In this document: in pieces, positions 60,005 through 64,000 of the stretch
How positions within the stretch are numbered: position 1 is the stretch's first letter
Layout of the letters: each line of letters opens with the position of its first letter
NCBI GenBank assembly: GCA_025331435.1
Contig: JAIWNI010000071.1
Span: 1-64,000 of the forward strand
Direction of reading: 5' to 3'
Source of the DNA: Choanephora cucurbitarum
Taxonomy: Eukaryota > Mucoromycota > Mucoromycetes > Mucorales > Choanephoraceae
DNA: 64,000 nucleotides
Position numbers and translations under genes: made by a program
Notes under the pieces: generated by a model
Seen by the model: the letters and a program-made list of their open reading frames with translations, nothing else
What the model was told of the DNA's origin: nothing
The model's database searches: none

Positions 60005-61186
60005 ATGGTGTGCACAAAGACTTTTGAACTGTAAGTTTTCGAAGTAGTCTCCTTTCATTTTGCTGAAAAAGAATACTTATGTATACTTCAATAGCAACAA
60101 CGGTACTAAGATTCCTGCTGTCGGTTTGGGTACTTGGCAAAGCGCTGGTGAAGGTGATGTTGTATACAATGCTGTCAAATCCGCTATTGCTGCTGGATAC
60201 CGCCATATTGATGCAGCTATGATGGTAATCCTCACTTAGTTTTTATTCATTTAATCATGCTTCGTATGCTTATGTTCGCTGTCCTTTTCTTATGTAGTAC
60301 GGTAACGAAGTCGAAGTTGGCCGTGGTATTCGTGATGGTCTCAAGGAAAGTGGTTTGAAGCGTGAAGATATCTTCGTCACCACAAAGTTGGCTACAATCG
60401 ATGCTCGTCCCAACTTGGTTCCCCAAGGTTTTGAGGAATCCTTAAGAAAGTTGGATATCGGATACCTTGATTTATATATGATGCACTGGCCTGTTGCTGT
60501 GAACCCTACTACTCGTCAGTTCGTTCCTCTTAGACCTGATGGTTCTCGTGATCTTGATGAAGAATTGAATGGTCGCTTCGAATTAACATGGGAAGCTATG
60601 GAAAAATTGTTGGACACCGGCAAGGTCAAGAGCATTGGTGTTGCTAACTTCTCTATTCCTAATCTCGAGCGCCTCTTGAAGACTGCTAAGGTTGTTCCTG
60701 CTGTAAACCAAATCGAACTCCACCGTAAGTATAGACAAAAAATGTTAACACAAAGTCTAATTTTTATAATATCTCTAGCTTACTTGCCTCAAACCAAATT
60801 GGTTGAATACTGTACCTCAAAGGGTATTCATTGTAGTGCCTACTCACCTTTGGGTTCTAGTCAATCAACTTTACTCCAAGATGAAACTCTCAACAAGATT
60901 GCTCAAACTCATGGAAAATCTGTTGCTCAAATCTTAATCTCTTGGGGTGTCACACGTACTAGTGTTTTGCCAAAGAGTGTAAACCCTGAAGTAAGTACTT
61001 GGGTTTGGAAGTTGAGACAAACAATATGTTAACGTTCACCAATAATAGCGTATCAAGGCCAACATCGAGACTGTTGAATTAAGTGATGAGGAGATCCAAG
61101 CTATCAATGACATCTCCAAGACTACTACCAAGCGTTTTGTTAGACCTGCTTGGGGTGTCCCCGTCTTCGATGAAGACTTTGAATAA
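60005..61186 (+). CDS. NADPH-dependent aldo-keto reductase (Gcy1/Ypr1-like)
   Basis: Reduces aldehydes and ketones with NADPH, a TIM-barrel enzyme of the cytosol. Five exons give about 309 residues. The catalytic tetrad is visible: Asp in YRHIDAA, Tyr in MYGNEVEVG, Lys in FVTTKL and His in YMMHWP. Also present are [27 protein letters not shown] and [14 protein letters not shown] (across intron 3), and the cofactor-binding [15 protein letters not shown] with the Lys-Ser and Arg that select NADPH phosphate (across intron 4). The C-terminus ends [11 protein letters not shown]. Substrate is not predictable; glycerol dehydrogenase or carbonyl reductase activity is typical of close families. It is convergent with POL2, with 191 bp between the stop codons. 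Confidence 0.93.
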
Positions 61187-61377
61187 TCAAAATTGTAAAT
61201 ATTGTCTAGCAAAATATTGCTCCTGTAGTTTTTCTTTATAAACGAGTTTTACATTAAATTAAATTTGTCTGTTTAAGATGTGGAACGAAGATATTACTGC
61301 GTAAATGAAAAAAAAAAAAAAGGATTTATAGCCTTTGTTTTTTTTATTAATGCTAATGATTGTGTACAAGTATATAT

Positions 61378-64000
61378 TTACAAAGTATAATAGTTAATAA
61401 TTTCAGTTAGTTTCACAAACTGTTGCTCTCTTGCAACATTTGCAAACACTTTTATCTTTCTCTCTAAATCTGCTTTGCTTAACGTCTTTACATAGTTGCT
61501 ACCACATCGATCGCATTGTCTTAATAGGTTTTCTCTTTTGACAATATGGCAACGTGGGCAGGTTAGGTCTTGAAGATCATTTGCTGTAAACCATGTCTGT
61601 ATTTGAGTAATCATGCGATCTTCAATCAAGCGTTTGTCATACTCAGAGTGACAACCCTTACAACGCCATGGCTGAGGCTTTCCATGTTGAGGCATCAGTT
61701 CCCTGTCTCGGCAGAAATCAAGATCAGTTGTATAATTACAATAGGCACAGATGACTTCGGTCAATTTGTAATATTCACAAGGATTCTGGAATTGAGCAAT
61801 ATCACTGAAATCACTCACGCCGCCCACTAGTTCAAGCGCACTACGCTTCAAAATGCGCACTTCATCCTCTACACGCTCATCGAGGTTGAGAACGGCACAA
61901 ACAGATTTAACGTATTCTAGGGCAGGATTGTCCATTTTGAGATGGGAACCAGCCAACTGAGGAAACACCATGTTTGGATCTGGGTGAGCTAGTTGTTCTT
62001 CTTGTTGCCGAACCAAATTAGGCACAAGTCGAAGCATTTTGCGTGCCACATCGTGTTTTGTATATAGTCGCAAACTCTCGACACGAGGATCTACAGTTGA
62101 TTCATCTGCCTGCTTCAAATGACTGCCAATTTCTCTAGGAAACTGTCGTTTAAAACTGAAAATCTTATACACGAAAGCAGATGTCTGTTTACTGAAGAAG
62201 GCACGAGCGGCTTGAGGCAAATATTCTTCGATGTTCCATCTCTTAGTCACCATTGGTTGGCCTTGGTTTGAAGTACGTGAGACCATGACACCTGCATAAT
62301 TCTTTTCGTCCATCCAAAGCAAAACATCCCAATAGAGCAACGGCTTAAGATCAAGAACCTCAAATACTTGTTTGCGCTGAACAGAGCGATAAAGGTATTC
62401 GAAATAAGGCAATGCACTTTCGAGTGTTTCTTTGTTAGTGGTCAAAATCACTTTGTGAAAATTGGCAAATACAATTTTCGCACCCAATCGCTTAAATTCA
62501 GCAACAAGTTGCATAAACACCTTCTTCATCATGCTGTGAACTAAAGTGTAAAGAGAGGGATCATACATATAAGAACCAGGGCTTAGTAGCCATCGATGCA
62601 ATGTATCAATTAAGTGCTCGCCAAAACGATTGGATCGGTCTGTCATAGCTTGATGAAACCACTGTTGGACCACTGAACGAAGCATAGCAAAGGTTTTTGT
62701 AGAAATCATACCTTCACCGTAGATGATAGGATTATTGGCATTACCATTTGTGTAATCATCTAAAGTGTGACTAATAGCATCAAAACCACCCATACCGACA
62801 GTCCCTTCAAGTTCATTGACGACATTTGCTTCCATAAGTGTATTAAGACAAAGACGAACCACATCAATCTCGACACAAACGGTTTCATAAGCGCCAGGAT
62901 AACTTAGCTCGGTGTTGACGGTTTCATTTAGCATACCTAAGCTTTCGTCCTCCTCACGTCCACCCAGATCTGGCAAGGAGCTAGCAGACCACCAAAGAAC
63001 CATATCGTTCTGTATAAGCTTGCGAGCAAACATAATATCTGCCATAAATAAATGGGGATCGTCTGAGATGTTACAGAATGGAATATTAGCATAGCGAGCC
63101 TGTGCGATCTTTTCATCGATCCAGGTGCCCAGTTCCGCATAGTGCTTGATCATACGATTAACAGTCGGTTGTACCCAAGTAAGAGCATCAAAGTGGTTGT
63201 CTTCTTGTAATGAAGGTATACGTACATAGGGTAAAGAGGATATAATGCGTGCGTGCTGCATCAGATGAGCAGAAGAACGAGGTGAGTTGATAGCCAAAAT
63301 AGTTTTGCCTCGCTTTTTATCAAGGTAATCAGTGAGGATCTTGTTTATGGCACTTAGCGCTTCTGCTTCAGTATTGCGGTAATCTGTCTCAAATTCTATT
63401 GAGTCAGAGAGTTTAATTGTGTCACTAAACGAGTGTCCCGATTGCAAAAGGGCTTGGTATTTCTCTCTGTATAGACGACTAATGTTAGGTACTTGTTGGT
63501 TTTTTTTAGACAAACCAACAATGAAAACGTAGGATGTGGGGAGTGTGGAACCAACAAGAGCAAAGAAATGACGGTTGTCAGAATGTGCGTGGAAAAGATA
63601 CAGATAGTTGAATGCCCCAGGATTACTAATGTAATTTTTAGACAAATCTGTGCGTTGCATCAAATCATACAGGTTGAATTGATCGTCAATACGTCGGTTA
63701 GCTGAGCTGTTGGTCCTATCAAATTGACATGTTGCACCTAGTTGTAGAATGGCTCTGATCAGAAGCGGTACTTGTGTCTCATATACACCTTCTGTTGTAG
63801 GATGATTAAAGATGTTCATAAACTTTTTCATTTCATCTCGATAAGTCGTTTCAGGCATACTCATCTGATAGAGGTAAAGAGAGGGGTGGGATCGAGGTAG
63901 GGTACGCATACACTTAATCATCTGACAGTTGGGGCGCTCTTCAATAACAGAACTAGGGTTCTCTTGCTTACTGTTGAGATAGAAGATTCTGGGAACAGTT
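61378..64000 (-). CDS. POL2: DNA polymerase epsilon catalytic subunit A, C-terminal part (partial)
   Basis: The frame ends in a stop at 61378 and is still open at the right edge (reading TVPRIFYLNSK there), so the 5' part, with the exonuclease and polymerase domains, lies outside. The visible 873 codons form the non-catalytic C-terminal half that holds DPB2 and the CMG helicase. Landmarks: PRIFYLNS, YLYLFHAHSDNRHFFALVG, LLYWDVLLWMDEKNYAGVM, RWNIEEYLPQAARAFF, then the two C-terminal metal-binding modules, CysA (CAYCNYTTDLDFCRD with CKGCHSEYDKR) and CysB (CPRCHIVKRENLLRQCDRCG). CysB binds DPB2 in yeast. No intron is evident in this part. Together with the DPB2 gene at 15051-17241 the window encodes two subunits of the same holoenzyme. 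Confidence 0.95.
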   Translation of the reverse strand, partial: TVPRIFYLNSKQENPSSVIEERPNCQMIKCMRTLPRSHPSLYLYQMSMPETTYRDEMKKFMNIFNHPTTEGVYETQVPLLIRAILQLGATCQFDRTNSSANRRIDDQFNLYDLMQRTDLSKNYISNPGAFNYLYLFHAHSDNRHFFALVGSTLPTSYVFIVGLSKKNQQVPNISRLYREKYQALLQSGHSFSDTIKLSDSIEFETDYRNTEAEALSAINKILTDYLDKKRGKTILAINSPRSSAHLMQHARIISSLPYVRIPSLQEDNHFDALTWVQPTVNRMIKHYAELGTWIDEKIAQARYANIPFCNISDDPHLFMADIMFARKLIQNDMVLWWSASSLPDLGGREEDESLGMLNETVNTELSYPGAYETVCVEIDVVRLCLNTLMEANVVNELEGTVGMGGFDAISHTLDDYTNGNANNPIIYGEGMISTKTFAMLRSVVQQWFHQAMTDRSNRFGEHLIDTLHRWLLSPGSYMYDPSLYTLVHSMMKKVFMQLVAEFKRLGAKIVFANFHKVILTTNKETLESALPYFEYLYRSVQRKQVFEVLDLKPLLYWDVLLWMDEKNYAGVMVSRTSNQGQPMVTKRWNIEEYLPQAARAFFSKQTSAFVYKIFSFKRQFPREIGSHLKQADESTVDPRVESLRLYTKHDVARKMLRLVPNLVRQQEEQLAHPDPNMVFPQLAGSHLKMDNPALEYVKSVCAVLNLDERVEDEVRILKRSALELVGGVSDFSDIAQFQNPCEYYKLTEVICAYCNYTTDLDFCRDRELMPQHGKPQPWRCKGCHSEYDKRLIEDRMITQIQTWFTANDLQDLTCPRCHIVKRENLLRQCDRCGSNYVKTLSKADLERKIKVFANVAREQQFVKLTEIINYYTL

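Overview
This is nuclear DNA of a filamentous fungus, most likely of the order Mucorales (Mucoromycota). The genes have many short GT-AG introns, AT-rich spacers and T-rich promoters. The secreted class 3 lipase is of the Rhizomucor miehei type, and the other genes are fungal housekeeping families (Whi3, Caf120/Skg3, GID9, Phx1-like homeodomain, CHY zinc finger). I assign the order from protein character alone; no search was possible. Exon boundaries were read by hand from splice consensus, reading phase and family alignment from memory. For the lipase, RasGEF, FA 2-hydroxylase, homeobox, PKA, CLIP, Caf120-like, orphan, Whi3-like, COPA and HSP70 genes the summed exons are an exact multiple of three.

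Layout. 1-7.3 kb: a candidate MITE, a small orphan gene, the lipase, and an isolated exon-like relic. 7.3-19 kb: four minus-strand genes: a Cdc25-type Ras GEF with SH3 and two WW modules, a fatty acid 2-hydroxylase, the Pol epsilon subunit DPB2, and a homeodomain regulator. 19.9-27 kb: a PKA catalytic subunit, a small orphan on the opposite strand, and a CLIP-170-type microtubule plus-end protein. 28.6-31.6 kb: a Caf120/Skg3-like PH protein. 31.6-43.3 kb: a gene-poor, repeat-rich block holding a repeat-flanked four-exon orphan gene, a homeobox gene broken by one in-frame TGA, an intact Tc1/mariner element with perfect 38-bp terminal inverted repeats, and tRNA-Gly(UCC). 43.3-64 kb: dense housekeeping genes: Whi3-like RRM protein, CHY zinc-finger protein and GID9/MAEA (divergent pair), an F-box protein, coatomer alpha, cytosolic HSP70, an aldo-keto reductase, and the C-terminal half of Pol epsilon POL2 running off the right edge.

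How the genes relate. Two subunits of DNA polymerase epsilon (POL2 and DPB2) lie about 44 kb apart, and DPB2 has MCB-like CGCG elements just upstream of its start. The Ras GEF and PKA catalytic subunit belong to the nutrient Ras-cAMP-PKA axis, to which Whi3-type and GID-complex proteins are functionally linked in yeast. I found no CRISPR, prokaryotic operon or defence island. The least explained material is the 34.9-37.9 kb repeat-flanked block and the mobile-element traces around it.
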